DNA of 64,000 bases from Acidobacteriota bacterium (lineage in GTDB: Bacteria; Acidobacteriota; Terriglobia; Terriglobales; Acidobacteriaceae): contig QIAM01000011.1 in the NCBI GenBank assembly GCA_003225555.1, positions 114,016 to 178,015 of the forward strand. The letters are read 5' to 3'. Shown one piece after another: positions 16,808 to 25,713 of this stretch. The notes under the pieces were generated by a model that did not search any database, had not been told where the DNA came from, and saw only the letters and a list, made by a program, of their open reading frames with translations. Every line of letters begins with the position of its first letter. Position 1 is the stretch's first letter. The translations under genes and the position numbers were made by a program.

Positions 16808-17889
16808 TGGCAAAACCTGTTGTTGTCGTCACGGGAATAGCGGGCAACCTGGGCTCCAGGCTATTGCCGCTGCTGGGAAGCTTTTCGGTGATCGGGGTGG
16901 ACGTCGCTCCACCTCGCACCGATTTGCCGCTGCAGTTTGAACGGCTGGACCTGGGCGAAGAAGCCTCGACCCGGACGTTTTATGAGTTGCTGCGAGACTT
17001 GCATGCCTTTTCCGTCATCCATCTGGCGTTTGTAATCGATCCCGTGCGCAGTGGCGTGCTTGACGTTGAGCGCATGTGGCAGATCAATGTGGCGGGTACG
17101 GCGCGGGTGATGGAAGCCATCACCGAGGCCAACCGCACAGGCGAAGAAGGCGTCAAGCAGTTTATCTTTCCCAGCAGCGTCTCGGCTTACGGGCCGAATC
17201 TGCCAGCACTCGCCACGGAAGACTCGCCGCTCGACGCTCACACTCTGCCCTACGCCATTCATAAGAAGCAGTCGGACGAGGTGGTGCAGCAGCGAGCTCC
17301 GGCTTTGCGGGGCTGCAGCGTGTACATCTTGCGGCCACACATTTTTGCCGGCGCAAGCGTAGAAAATTACTTGATGGGATGTTTCCATGGCACGCCAAAC
17401 GGCAAGAGCGAACGGGCGAGGAAGATGCGAGAGGCGGGAAAACGGCTTCCTGTTGTCTTGCCGCGGGGGCGGCAATACCTGGTCAACAAGATTCAATTCG
17501 TGCATGTCGACGACATGGCGCGGCTGATTGTGCACATCCTGCGGCGGGAACCTGAGACTCAGCGTCTGACCGTGCTGAACGTTGCGGGTCGCGGTGAGCC
17601 CCTGACCTTTGACCGGTGCATACAGATGGCCCAGGCGAAGCTGGTTCGGGTGCCGGGAAGATGGACCATGCAGCAAATCCTGAAGTTCAGCTGGAAGTGG
17701 GAAATCTCGGCGATTCCTCCCGAGGCTATGCCTTACATGACAGGGGAATACATCATGAATACCGACCGGTTGCGGAAGTTTCTGGGGCCGGAGTATGAGG
17801 ATGTGATGCGGTACACGATTGTGGACGCTTTTGCCGACAGCTTCAGGAGTGAGGCGGCTACTTCGGTACGGGTCGTGGCGGCGCACTAG
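16807..17889 (+). CDS. NAD-dependent epimerase/dehydratase (extended SDR)
   Basis: The 360-residue protein has the Rossmann dinucleotide motif VTGIAGNLGSRLL at the N-terminus, SSVSAYGP in the middle and the YAIHK catalytic tyrosine-lysine pair. These place it among extended SDR sugar-nucleotide epimerases/dehydratases. The substrate cannot be read. Its start overlaps the isomerase stop (TAATG). It ends just before a family A repeat. Confidence 0.88.
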   Translation: MAKPVVVVTGIAGNLGSRLLPLLGSFSVIGVDVAPPRTDLPLQFERLDLGEEASTRTFYELLRDLHAFSVIHLAFVIDPVRSGVLDVERMWQINVAGTARVMEAITEANRTGEEGVKQFIFPSSVSAYGPNLPALATEDSPLDAHTLPYAIHKKQSDEVVQQRAPALRGCSVYILRPHIFAGASVENYLMGCFHGTPNGKSERARKMREAGKRLPVVLPRGRQYLVNKIQFVHVDDMARLIVHILRREPETQRLTVLNVAGRGEPLTFDRCIQMAQAKLVRVPGRWTMQQILKFSWKWEISAIPPEAMPYMTGEYIMNTDRLRKFLGPEYEDVMRYTIVDAFADSFRSEAATSVRVVAAH

Positions 17890-17892
17890 CAA

Positions 17893-18030
17893 GGCAGCCG
17901 GGGGCGGCTGTCCCCACATTTGTGCTGGTCATCGATTCTCCCTTTCAGTTCTCATTTTCTTGATGTTCGCTATCTTCATCGGTGGCTCCGCCTGGCTTCG
18001 CCATGGCGGGACAGCGGAGGCGGCTGTCTC
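17893..18030. repeat. dispersed palindromic repeat, family A (two adjacent pieces)
   Basis: The first piece, 17893-17932, is the intergenic twin of the segment translated in the NamZ fusion (8227-8264). A second, diverged piece with GGACAGCGGAGGCGGCTGTC lies at about 17984-18030. Together they fill the gap before the convergent ubiE gene. Confidence 0.6.
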
Positions 18031-18043
18031 TACGTGTGCACTC

Positions 18044-18817
18044 TCACTTCCTTCCGCGATATAGGCCGGCTATTCCGAATGTATACGGAGTCCAGGTTGC
18101 TTCTGTGAAGCCTGCGCGGCGCATGCGGCCTTGGATTTCCTGCGGTTGCGGAAATCGCTCTACTGAGGCTGGGAGATAGGCATAGGGGCCGCGGACTCCA
18201 GAGATCATCGTGCCTACCCGGGGCAGTACTTTTTTGAAGTAAATCCGGTAAAGGGATCCCATTACGCCTTTCGGCTCTCCGAAATCCAGGATGCCGCATT
18301 CTCCTCCGGGCTTTAGGACGCGGGCGATCTCGCGCAGGCCGGCGTCGTAGTCGGCGAGGTTGCGGAAGCCGAAGGCGGAAATCACTAGATCGAAGTGCGC
18401 GCTGGGAAACGGGAGGCTCAGGGCATCGGCTTCGATCCAGGCGGGCGCGTATTGGCGGCCGTTTTTTGACGGACGTCGCGACTTCTGCAGGGCGCGCTGC
18501 AGCATGGCGTGGGAGAAATCGGCGCCGAGGATTTGCGCGGAGTTCCCTGACTGGCGGCGAAGGGCGAACGTCATATCTCCGGTGCCACAGCAGAGATCGA
18601 GCAGGCGCGCGTTTGGCTGCGCGAGAATGTGGCGAAACGTGCCCGCGGTGCGGCGCCACCAGAGGCGGTCCACGTTGAACGACAAGACGTGGTTGAGCAG
18701 ATCGTAGCGCGGCGCGATTGATGTAAACATTTGGCGTACGGCATGGGCCGCGGAGTGGGTGTCGGCCGCGCCTTCTGGCGTGGCGCCCACAACCATCGAT
18801 TTGTCGGATTCGCTCAT
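18044..18817 (-). CDS. ubiE: demethylmenaquinone/ubiquinone C-methyltransferase
   Basis: This is an SAM-dependent methyltransferase of 257 residues that would methylate demethylmenaquinone in the last step of menaquinone synthesis. FTSIAPRYDLLNHVLSFNVD is the UbiE/MenG signature, the SAM loop is LLDLCCGTGDMTFAL, and ISAFGFRNLADY and RVLKPGG follow. Menaquinone rather than ubiquinone is the likely product given the lineage (inference). aroB lies upstream on the same strand, separated by a repeat. Confidence 0.93.
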   Translation of the reverse strand: MSESDKSMVVGATPEGAADTHSAAHAVRQMFTSIAPRYDLLNHVLSFNVDRLWWRRTAGTFRHILAQPNARLLDLCCGTGDMTFALRRQSGNSAQILGADFSHAMLQRALQKSRRPSKNGRQYAPAWIEADALSLPFPSAHFDLVISAFGFRNLADYDAGLREIARVLKPGGECGILDFGEPKGVMGSLYRIYFKKVLPRVGTMISGVRGPYAYLPASVERFPQPQEIQGRMRRAGFTEATWTPYTFGIAGLYRGRK

Positions 18818-18849
18818 TCGAGAATATTTGCTGCGGATATGGAGTTCGC

Positions 18850-18925
18850 CGCAGCAACCTCAGGGGCTAAAGCCCTTGACCAAGAAGCAGGCGTGTTATC
18901 GCAGCGCTGAAAGCGCTGCGCCACC
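18850..18925. repeat. dispersed repeat, family C
   Basis: The element reads CCTCAGGGGCTAAAGCCC, a spacer, then GCAGCGCTGAAAGCGCTGCG, two short palindromes in tandem. The copy at 26731-26800 has the same two-part layout. Confidence 0.65.
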
Positions 18926-19000
18926 CCCAAAGCGGAGTTGCTCAGTGCATTCCATGCTGCCCGCTGTTCGATCTACGGTCTAGAAATCAACTACTCTCTT

Positions 19001-20110
19001 CTACTTTCCCCGGCCGACGTGCGAGATGCGGCGGAGTTCTTCCACGGCTTCGAGGACCGCGTTCTCTGGAACATCGTTGGCGATCTCCACTTTGCCGATC
19101 TCGCGGGGCAACACAAAGTGCACCACGCCGTTTTGCGTTTTCTTGTCGGACTGAAGGCGCGCGAGAATCTTCCGCGGGTTGACGTTTATCTCGGGCAAGC
19201 GCCCCAGACTCAGGATAGCGTCGGCGATGCGGCCGGCGGTTACGCTGTCGGTGCGGTGGACGCTCAAGGCGATATTCGTGGCGGCAATCATGCCCCAGGC
19301 AACGGCTTCTCCATGCAGTAACCGCTGGTAGTCGGTTTCGGCTTCGAGCGCGTGGCCGATGGTATGGCCGAGATTGAGGACGCGGCGCAGACCGCCCTCG
19401 TGTTCGTCGGCGGAAACCACTTCGGCCTTCAGCTTCACGGATTGAGCAATCAGCCACTCCAGTTCCACGGGGTCGCGCTTCAGGATCTTACCGCGATTCT
19501 GTTCGAAGCGGAGGAAGAGCTCGACATCTCCGATCACGCCGCACTTCAGCGCTTCATAGAGTCCGGCGCGGAATTCACGGTCGGGCAGCGTCTTGAGGAC
19601 AGCAGGATCAATCAGGACTACCCTCGGGTGGTGAAAAGTCCCCACTAGATTCTTCCCCGCTACCAGATTTACGGCGGTCTTGCCACCAATCGACGCATCG
19701 ACCTGGGCCAGGACGGTGGTTGGGATCTGCACCAGTTCGATGCCTCGCATGTAAAGTGAGGCCAGCAAGCCGCTAACGTCCCCGACTACGCCGCCGCCCA
19801 AAGCCACGATCACTGCTTTGCGGTCGGCTCCGAGGCGGGCCAATTTTTCTGCCAAAGCTTCTACGGTCGCAAGACGTTTCGCAGGCTCGCCATCAGGCAT
19901 GGTGAGCACTCGCGGCTTAAAACCGCTGGCCGTTAGCGAACGGACGAGCTTGGCTCCCCAACGCTTTCGCACGGGCAGGACGGTGACGACAAATATGCGA
20001 CTGGCTTGGGGAAGAAGTTCGCTTAGAAGCGCTCCCGCGCGGGTGAGCAGGCCGTTTTCGATTCGGGCCTGGTAGGGCCTCGGCGGCACGTGGATGGTGA
20101 CTTGCGCCAT
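19001..20110 (-). CDS. aroB: 3-dehydroquinate synthase
   Basis: AroB turns DAHP into 3-dehydroquinate, the second shikimate step. The 369-residue length is normal. Conserved blocks: VIVALGGGVVGDVSGLLASL for NAD binding, ARGIELVQIPTTVLAQVD-like (MRGIELVQIPTTVLAQVDAS), GGKTAVNLVAGKNLVG, and the zinc histidines in LNLGHTIGHALE. It is transcribed divergently from nadB; the 38-74 base gap between them must hold both promoters. Confidence 0.95.
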   Translation of the reverse strand: MAQVTIHVPPRPYQARIENGLLTRAGALLSELLPQASRIFVVTVLPVRKRWGAKLVRSLTASGFKPRVLTMPDGEPAKRLATVEALAEKLARLGADRKAVIVALGGGVVGDVSGLLASLYMRGIELVQIPTTVLAQVDASIGGKTAVNLVAGKNLVGTFHHPRVVLIDPAVLKTLPDREFRAGLYEALKCGVIGDVELFLRFEQNRGKILKRDPVELEWLIAQSVKLKAEVVSADEHEGGLRRVLNLGHTIGHALEAETDYQRLLHGEAVAWGMIAATNIALSVHRTDSVTAGRIADAILSLGRLPEINVNPRKILARLQSDKKTQNGVVHFVLPREIGKVEIANDVPENAVLEAVEELRRISHVGRGK

Positions 20111-20148
20111 GCGATTCCATCATAGCGTAAAGCGAAAGCCACTATGAG

Positions 20149-21753
20149 TTGAGTGACTCGCAAAGTGGTACCATTTCCCCGTCAATGAAGGGTCTACCAG
20201 CCGAGACCGACTTCGTAGTGATCGGCGCTGGTGTCGCGGGCCTGCGGGCCGCGATTGAACTGGCGGAAGCCGGTCGTGTGCTCGTGCTGTCGAAAAAAGA
20301 AATTACCAACTCCAACCCTAAGAATGCCCAGGGTGGAATTGCCGCGCTCAGCGACGAAGATGAAGTCAGCTTGCACCTGCAGGACACTCTCAGCGACGGC
20401 GATGGCTTGTGTAATCCCGATGCGGTGAAAATCCTGGTGGAAGAGGGGCCGCCTCGCATCGAGGAGCTGATTGCCTGGGGCACGCAATTCGATCGCAACG
20501 GCACCAAGCTCGTGTTCGGACGCGAAGGGGCGCACAGCCGGAACCGCATGCTGCACGCGCAAGGCGACTCGACCGGAAGAGAAATCCTGCGGGCGCTGTT
20601 CGCCAAGGCGCAGACGCTGAAGAGTATTTCCGTGGTGGAGTTTGAATTTTCCACGGAGTTGCTGACCGACGGCGGTCACGTCACGGGCGTCTCTCTGATC
20701 AATGACAAAGGAATGCCGGAAGAAATCGCGTGTTCGGCAGTGCTGCTGGCCACGGGGGGAATGGGGCAGCTTTATCGCAACACAACCAATCCCGAGGTTG
20801 CGACCGGGGATGGAGTGGCCATGGCGTTCCGCGCGGGCGCCGAAGTCAGCGACATGGAGTTTATTCAATTCCATCCCACGGCGCTCTATTTGAAGAAGGC
20901 CCCGCGCTTTCTGCTGTCGGAGGCGTTACGTGGTGAGGGAGCGTACCTGCGCAACATCGAGCTGAGCCGCTTTATGGGGAAGTATCATCCGATGGGGGAA
21001 CTGGCTCCGCGGGACTTGGTGGCGCGGGCGATTGTTCACGAGATGGAAGTGAGTCACGCCAAAGATCCGTTTGTGTACCTGGATCTCACGCACATGAACG
21101 CGGCCAAGGTGCAGAAGCGTTTTCCGCGAATTTATGCGACCTGCATGCAGCACAACATCGATATCACGGAGGATCTGATTCCGATTCGGCCTGCGGCGCA
21201 TTACTCCATGGGTGGGGTAAGAACGGATCTGGAAGGCAGAGCGAGTATCGGCGGACTGTATTCGGCGGGCGAGGCTGCGGCAACCGGAGTGCATGGAGCT
21301 AACCGGCTGGCCAGCAATTCCCTGCTGGAGGGATTGGTGTTCGGGACTCGGGCGGGAAAGGCCATGCGGGGAGAGTTGAAGCACGGGCACCGAAAAGCGG
21401 GTGCGCAGCCAAAAGCGGCTTACTCCAATGGCCCAGTGGATGCCGGGTTGGAGGAAGTGATTGGGCAGATGCAGGATGTGATGTGGATCGATGTGGGGAT
21501 TGTTCGTACGCGTAACGGCATGCAGGAAGCGATTCACAAGCTGCAGGAACTGGCTGCTAAGCTGGCAAATCCGCGCACGCGGCGAGCTTATGAAGCCGCC
21601 AACCTGCATGTCGCAGGGCTCCTGGTTGCGCGGTCGGCGCTCGCTCGGGAAGAGAGCCGCGGGGCTCATTACCGAACCGATTATCCCGACCACGACGACA
21701 AGAAGTTTCTGAAGCACTCGGTGGTCCGTGGCGAGAAAGTGGCTTTCGTGTGA
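20149..21753 (+). CDS. nadB: L-aspartate oxidase
   Basis: NadB oxidises L-aspartate to iminoaspartate for NAD synthesis, using FAD. Motifs: VIGAGVAGLRAAIELAE (FAD), NAQGGIAAL, REGAHSRNRMLHAQGDSTGR, EFIQFHPTAL, LLSEALRGEGAYL and HYSMGGVRTDLEG. The length (522-534) is normal. The start is uncertain between TTG at 20149 and ATG at 20185; neither has a strong ribosome site, and the ATG gives the more usual N-terminus. nadA and nadC are not in the window. Confidence 0.94.
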   Translation: MSDSQSGTISPSMKGLPAETDFVVIGAGVAGLRAAIELAEAGRVLVLSKKEITNSNPKNAQGGIAALSDEDEVSLHLQDTLSDGDGLCNPDAVKILVEEGPPRIEELIAWGTQFDRNGTKLVFGREGAHSRNRMLHAQGDSTGREILRALFAKAQTLKSISVVEFEFSTELLTDGGHVTGVSLINDKGMPEEIACSAVLLATGGMGQLYRNTTNPEVATGDGVAMAFRAGAEVSDMEFIQFHPTALYLKKAPRFLLSEALRGEGAYLRNIELSRFMGKYHPMGELAPRDLVARAIVHEMEVSHAKDPFVYLDLTHMNAAKVQKRFPRIYATCMQHNIDITEDLIPIRPAAHYSMGGVRTDLEGRASIGGLYSAGEAAATGVHGANRLASNSLLEGLVFGTRAGKAMRGELKHGHRKAGAQPKAAYSNGPVDAGLEEVIGQMQDVMWIDVGIVRTRNGMQEAIHKLQELAAKLANPRTRRAYEAANLHVAGLLVARSALAREESRGAHYRTDYPDHDDKKFLKHSVVRGEKVAFV

Positions 21754-21758
21754 GAGAT

Positions 21759-21820
21759 AGGGATCCTTCAACTACGCGAAGACTTCGCTTTGCGAAGTCT
21801 TGGCTGCGCTCAGGATGACA
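21759..21820. repeat. dispersed repeat, family B
   Basis: The element runs from AGGGATCCTTCAACTACG to CTCAGGATGACA with an inner palindrome GACTTCGC/GCGAAGTC. It lies directly before the truncated protease fragment. Confidence 0.6.
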
Positions 21821-21835
21821 ACACTAAAATCCCTT

Positions 21836-22138
21836 ATGGATCGCAGTCCCGGCGGCGAATCAGCGACGTCGACCGCCGCCGAAGATCCAAACTCGAAATC
21901 CGCCCGCGCGCGAAGCCGGTGGATCGCGATTTCGATTGTGGGCTTCTGGTGGGCGCTCCAGCATTCGTTTCTTCCTTTGATCCTGGACTGGAAATATGTG
22001 GCTTGGCGATTCCTGGCGTTTCTGCCCGGCGTTGTCGTCTTCATGCTGAGTTACTTGAAGCTGCGGCGGCTGCTGCCGTTGATCGTGGCACACTGGCCAA
22101 TGGATATCCTCGCAATACTCATCACGCTCAAGTTCTGA
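21836..22138 (+). pseudogene. C-terminal remnant of a CPBP (CAAX-like) intramembrane protease
   Basis: The 100-residue frame keeps only the C-terminal part of a CPBP domain: FWWALQHSFLP, corresponding to the F-x-x-x-H helix, and PLIVAHWPMDI, the H-x-x-x-D helix. The N-terminal transmembrane helices and the EExxxR helix are missing. A family B repeat ends 16 bases upstream, at the point where the missing half should begin. No ribosome site is seen. It is best read as a truncated gene. Confidence 0.6.
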
Positions 22139-22283
22139 CATGGCAGGACGATTTCGCTGGCAGCGGTGAGAATGAAAAATGTGATTTTGGCTCCGGCCAT
22201 CCGAGTCAAAGTGTCGTAGAATGCTTCCTCTCGCCCGGTCGAGTCAGAAAGTTTCAGTCAAATCATCAGGTGACGGAGGCACG

Positions 22284-23039
22284 ATGGCCACAGTTGTAGC
22301 ACGTCCCAGTACTGCGGAAAAGCTTGTGATCGGTCTGCCGGGGCGCCGGTACGACCATTTCTTTTTTTCGGGCATGGCGTTGCTCATAATGCTCACCGTG
22401 TTTGTAGGCTTCGCGCACACGTACTACATGGCCGGGATATTTCACGCGCCGCTGCCGAGTGCGATCATTCACATTCACGGGGCGGCGTTTTCGTGCTGGA
22501 TTCTGCTGCTGGTCGCGCAAACCTTGCTGGTATCGGCGGGGCGCGTGGACATTCATCGCCGTCTTGGCATTGCAGGCTTCTCGTTGGCGTGCCTGATGGT
22601 GATTCTCGGTGTTCTCGCAGCCACCGATTCGCTCGCCCGGCGAGGTGGTCCGCCGGGGCTGGATCCGCAATTTTTCTACATCATCCCGCTGACGGACATG
22701 CTGAATTTTGCCGTGCTGATTGGATTTGCTTTCCGTGCTCGCTTTAATCCGGCGGCGCACAAACGCCTGATCTTAATCGGAACGGTTGCACTAATGATTG
22801 CTGCCCTCGCGCGCTGGCCCATCGCCTTCTTGTACATGCGCGCGCCGGTAGCAACGTTCGTCTCCTACGCATTTCTGCTCATGCTCGTGGCCTACGACCT
22901 GTGGTCGACGCGAAAAGTGCATCGTGTCACAATCTGGGCCAGCGTCTTTCTCATCTTCGTGCAGCAGATCAGGATACCCATCGGCAAGACTGCCGCCTGG
23001 CACGCCTTCGCCGGTTGGGCCCAACATCTGGGGCGCTAA
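22284..23039 (+). CDS. polytopic membrane protein, unknown function
   Basis: The product has 251 residues from the ATG at 22284, just after GGAGG; an earlier in-frame start at 22221 lacks a site. It shows about seven hydrophobic helices, and histidines at helix ends (GFAHTYY, IIHIHGAAFS, DIHRRLG). The histidine-bearing helices recall haem or copper membrane proteins, but no known motif is complete. A TAGAAT box at about 22216 may be its -10. Function is not assigned. Confidence 0.75.
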   Translation: MATVVARPSTAEKLVIGLPGRRYDHFFFSGMALLIMLTVFVGFAHTYYMAGIFHAPLPSAIIHIHGAAFSCWILLLVAQTLLVSAGRVDIHRRLGIAGFSLACLMVILGVLAATDSLARRGGPPGLDPQFFYIIPLTDMLNFAVLIGFAFRARFNPAAHKRLILIGTVALMIAALARWPIAFLYMRAPVATFVSYAFLLMLVAYDLWSTRKVHRVTIWASVFLIFVQQIRIPIGKTAAWHAFAGWAQHLGR

Positions 23040-23066
23040 CACTGTCGACAGAATTGTCGTGGACAC

Positions 23067-23987
23067 CTAAGCCGGTTTCTTTTCTGGGTAGGCCACCGAG
23101 GCCAGGATAGAGATGAGCAATACGCCGGCCACCCCGCCGAGGGTCGCCAGCGTAGAGACACGGTAGTGATCCGCGATTAACATCTTTAGTCCGACAAACA
23201 TCAACACCACCGCCAGGCCGTAGTGCAGGAAGCGGAAGATCTTCATCAAACCGGCGATGGCGAAGTACATGGAGCGCAGTCCCAGGATGGCGAAGACGTT
23301 CGACGTGTAGACGATGAAGGCATTCAGCGTGATGGCGAGGACCGCTGGAATGGAGTCAACGGCGAAGAGTACGTCGGTGGTCTCGATGACCAGCAGCACC
23401 ACCAGCAGCGGAGTGGCGTAGAGGCTGGGAGTCTGGCCTGGGCGGCGGATAAAGAATTTGCCTCCGTGATACTCATCCGTTACCGGAATCAGGCGGCGCA
23501 GCAGGTTCACCATGGGATTCTTTGCGGGATCGATCTGGTGCTCGCCTGCGACACAGACGCGGATGCCGCTGTAAATCAGCAGCACGCCGAAGACATAGAG
23601 AATCCAGTGGAAGCGGTGGATCAGGCTAACCCCGGCGCCGATGAAGATGCCGCGCATGATGAGCGCGCCGAGAATCCCCCAGAACAGCACGCTATGCTGA
23701 TGCTCGTCGGAAACGGAAAAGTAACGGAAGATCACGAGGAAGACGAAAAGATTGTCGACACTCAGGGAGAGTTCGACCACGTAGCCGGTGACGAATTCCA
23801 GCGCGGTCTGTTGGCCCTGCCAGAAGTAGACGATGGCGGCGAAGACGGCAGCGAGGGCGATCCAGATCGCGCTCCAGACGAGGGCTTCACGGAAGCGCAC
23901 GACACGACCGGGCCGGTGGAAGACCCACAGGTCCAGGGCGAGCATTCCGATCGCGAAGAGGTTGAACAGTATCCAGAAATAGAGCAC
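23067..23987 (-). CDS. TerC/Alx family membrane protein
   Basis: The 306-residue protein has about nine transmembrane helices. VELSLSVDNLFVFLVIFRYF and LLVIETTDVLFAVDSIPAVLAIT carry the paired acidic residues that define TerC/Alx, a family linked to tellurite resistance and manganese export. The GTG start lacks a clear ribosome site, but the helix LYFWILFNLFAIGMLALDLW begins there. No yybP-ykoY-type manganese riboswitch was recognised upstream; the leader is instead a long inverted repeat. Confidence 0.88.
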   Translation of the reverse strand: MLYFWILFNLFAIGMLALDLWVFHRPGRVVRFREALVWSAIWIALAAVFAAIVYFWQGQQTALEFVTGYVVELSLSVDNLFVFLVIFRYFSVSDEHQHSVLFWGILGALIMRGIFIGAGVSLIHRFHWILYVFGVLLIYSGIRVCVAGEHQIDPAKNPMVNLLRRLIPVTDEYHGGKFFIRRPGQTPSLYATPLLVVLLVIETTDVLFAVDSIPAVLAITLNAFIVYTSNVFAILGLRSMYFAIAGLMKIFRFLHYGLAVVLMFVGLKMLIADHYRVSTLATLGGVAGVLLISILASVAYPEKKPA

Positions 23988-24016
23988 GGTGTACCCGGTC
24001 GCGGGGGGATTTTGGA

Positions 24017-24105
24017 AATTGTTGATTTTGTGATTGTTGATTGTTGATTTGAAACTCGTTCCTGCGGGCTTGATTCAACAATCAAGAAATCAACAATCAG
24101 CAATC
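24017..24105. repeat. long imperfect inverted repeat of TTGTTGATT words
   Basis: Tandem TTGTTGATT-like words (24017-24050) face their inverse, AATCAACAAT words (24071-24105), across a 20-base GC-rich loop. It sits between the M28 peptidase stop and the TerC start on the minus strand and could act as a terminator. The AT content is unlike the surroundings. Confidence 0.6.
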
Positions 24106-24110
24106 TGTTT

Positions 24111-25616
24111 CTACTTCTGTCTTCCTCGCTTTCCGCTGGTCCAATCGTCCCACAGGCCGAAGGCCTTGAGCAGTTCGATGCTATTCGTTTCGCGCATGGT
24201 CTGTTCGATCTGGTCATGGGTCAGGCGCGGGCCGATTTGTTCGGGAAGACTGGCCAGGCCAAAGCTGAGCACTGCGGCTTCGGCGACGTGTTTCTTCAAC
24301 TGCGCGAAGTCAACCTTGTCGTACGTGTCTGAGACTGCGTGATAGTTTTCCAGATAGTTGGCCTCCTCCTGATCCGCAATGAAGGTGGGCACGCCTTCGA
24401 GCATGAAATCGAAGTGATCGGTGCCCCATTCCATGGCGAGATTCAAGTCGGTTACGCCGAATGGCTGCAGTGGAGCGACGAGTTGTTTGGCGGTCCTGAC
24501 TATGTCCTTGCGTCCCCCGATGGAGAAGCTGGTCGTCTTGCCGGTACCGGAGTCGTAGATAACGACGCCGGCAGCCTTGTCGAGCTCACGACGATGCGCC
24601 GTCGCGTAGGCGTGGGAGCCGATCAGTCCCTGTTCTTCGCCGGAAAAGAGAATGAAGCGAATGCTGCGGCGGGGCTGGAGGCCAGAGGCTTTAATGGCGC
24701 GCAGGGTGTCGATCACGAGGGCGACGTTGCATCCGTTGTCGAGGGCGCCGGTGCCCAGGTCCCACGAATCGAGATGAGCGCCGACAATTACGAACTCGTC
24801 GGGCTTGTCGCTGCCCTTGATCTCCGCGATAACGTTGGAGGCCTTGATGGGAGCGCCGATCTGGTTCGGAATCGCAAGGTCTGCCCACACCGGATGGGCG
24901 GAGGCCAGGAGGCGGGCGATGCGCTCGCCGTCTTCACGGGCGACGATCACCATGGGGATGCGGTCAATCTCTCCTTCGGAAGAATTCGTGTGGCGGTAGA
25001 GGATGTCGTGTTCGCGGGTGGCCATGAAGAGGATCGCTTTGGCTTTTCCCTTCACGGCAAGGCTGATTACGGGCGGTGCCTGGGTGTACTCGGCGAAAAG
25101 ATCAGCCCAAGTTTTCAGGACCGTCGTGTGCACCAGGATTACTTTTCCTGAGATGTCTCCGGCCTTCTTGAAGTCGGCTTCCGAACCTTCGCCTACATCC
25201 ATGATCGGGATGTGCTCCACCGGAGCGAGCGCCGGAGCCCAGGCGACCGAGACTGCACGCACGCGAAAGAGGGTGGGGAGAAATCCGCCGACCTTCGCAT
25301 CGCCGGCTTCGTAGAAGGTGGTCGCCTTCATCTCGGTTGCGCCTTCCGACCAGGAATTCGGGATGGTGAACGATTCAGTATGCACGCTGTCGGCGCCGGC
25401 CACGGTGAAGGCTTGCGTCCCCCACTGAACCGCGCGCTGCATGGCTTGAGTGCCGGGGACACGGCCTCCAATTTCGTCGGTTAGCTGCTGCAGGTTGTGT
25501 TCTAGCTGGGATGGTTGCAAAGCTACTTCGATAAGCTGGTTTGCGTTGTCGGGAGGAGTGGCGGCGATGCAGGTCAGGCTGAAGAGGAGAATCAGCCACA
25601 GTTTCACGGAGCGCAT
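24111..25616 (-). CDS. secreted M28 zinc aminopeptidase with PA-like domain
   Basis: This is a 501-residue exported peptidase. MRSVKLWLILLFSLTCIAAT is the signal peptide; I prefer the ATG at 25616 over the TTG at 25646. A PA-like insert lies at about residues 120-250. The metal ligands are in GAHLDSWDLGTGALDNG (H, D), LFSGEEQGLIGS (E, E) and YHAVSDTYDKV (H), all present. It should remove N-terminal amino acids from peptides in the periplasm. A second, unrelated M28 gene lies upstream on the same strand. Confidence 0.92.
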   Translation of the reverse strand: MRSVKLWLILLFSLTCIAATPPDNANQLIEVALQPSQLEHNLQQLTDEIGGRVPGTQAMQRAVQWGTQAFTVAGADSVHTESFTIPNSWSEGATEMKATTFYEAGDAKVGGFLPTLFRVRAVSVAWAPALAPVEHIPIMDVGEGSEADFKKAGDISGKVILVHTTVLKTWADLFAEYTQAPPVISLAVKGKAKAILFMATREHDILYRHTNSSEGEIDRIPMVIVAREDGERIARLLASAHPVWADLAIPNQIGAPIKASNVIAEIKGSDKPDEFVIVGAHLDSWDLGTGALDNGCNVALVIDTLRAIKASGLQPRRSIRFILFSGEEQGLIGSHAYATAHRRELDKAAGVVIYDSGTGKTTSFSIGGRKDIVRTAKQLVAPLQPFGVTDLNLAMEWGTDHFDFMLEGVPTFIADQEEANYLENYHAVSDTYDKVDFAQLKKHVAEAAVLSFGLASLPEQIGPRLTHDQIEQTMRETNSIELLKAFGLWDDWTSGKRGRQK

Positions 25617-25659
25617 ACGAGGTGCATTAGAAATGAATTCCTGCAAAAGAGCAAAAACC

Positions 25660-25705
25660 TTATCGCAGAGAACACGGAGAAATGCCGCAGAGGGCGCTGA
25701 GGAAC
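25660..25705. repeat. dispersed repeat, family D
   Basis: TTATCGCAGAGAACACGG followed by GCCGCAGAGGGCGCTGAGG. It matches the words at 15261-15304 and, inverted, 5861-5916. Confidence 0.6.
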
Positions 25706-25713
25706 ACTTCTAG

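Noticed and set aside
18030..18857. 275-codon minus-strand frame overlapping ubiE
   Set aside because: The neighbouring frame encodes a complete UbiE with SAM motif; this frame is Arg-rich shadow.
23223..24047. 274-codon plus-strand frame rich in Glu/Asp
   Set aside because: Antisense to the TerC gene; composition reflects the complement of a membrane protein.
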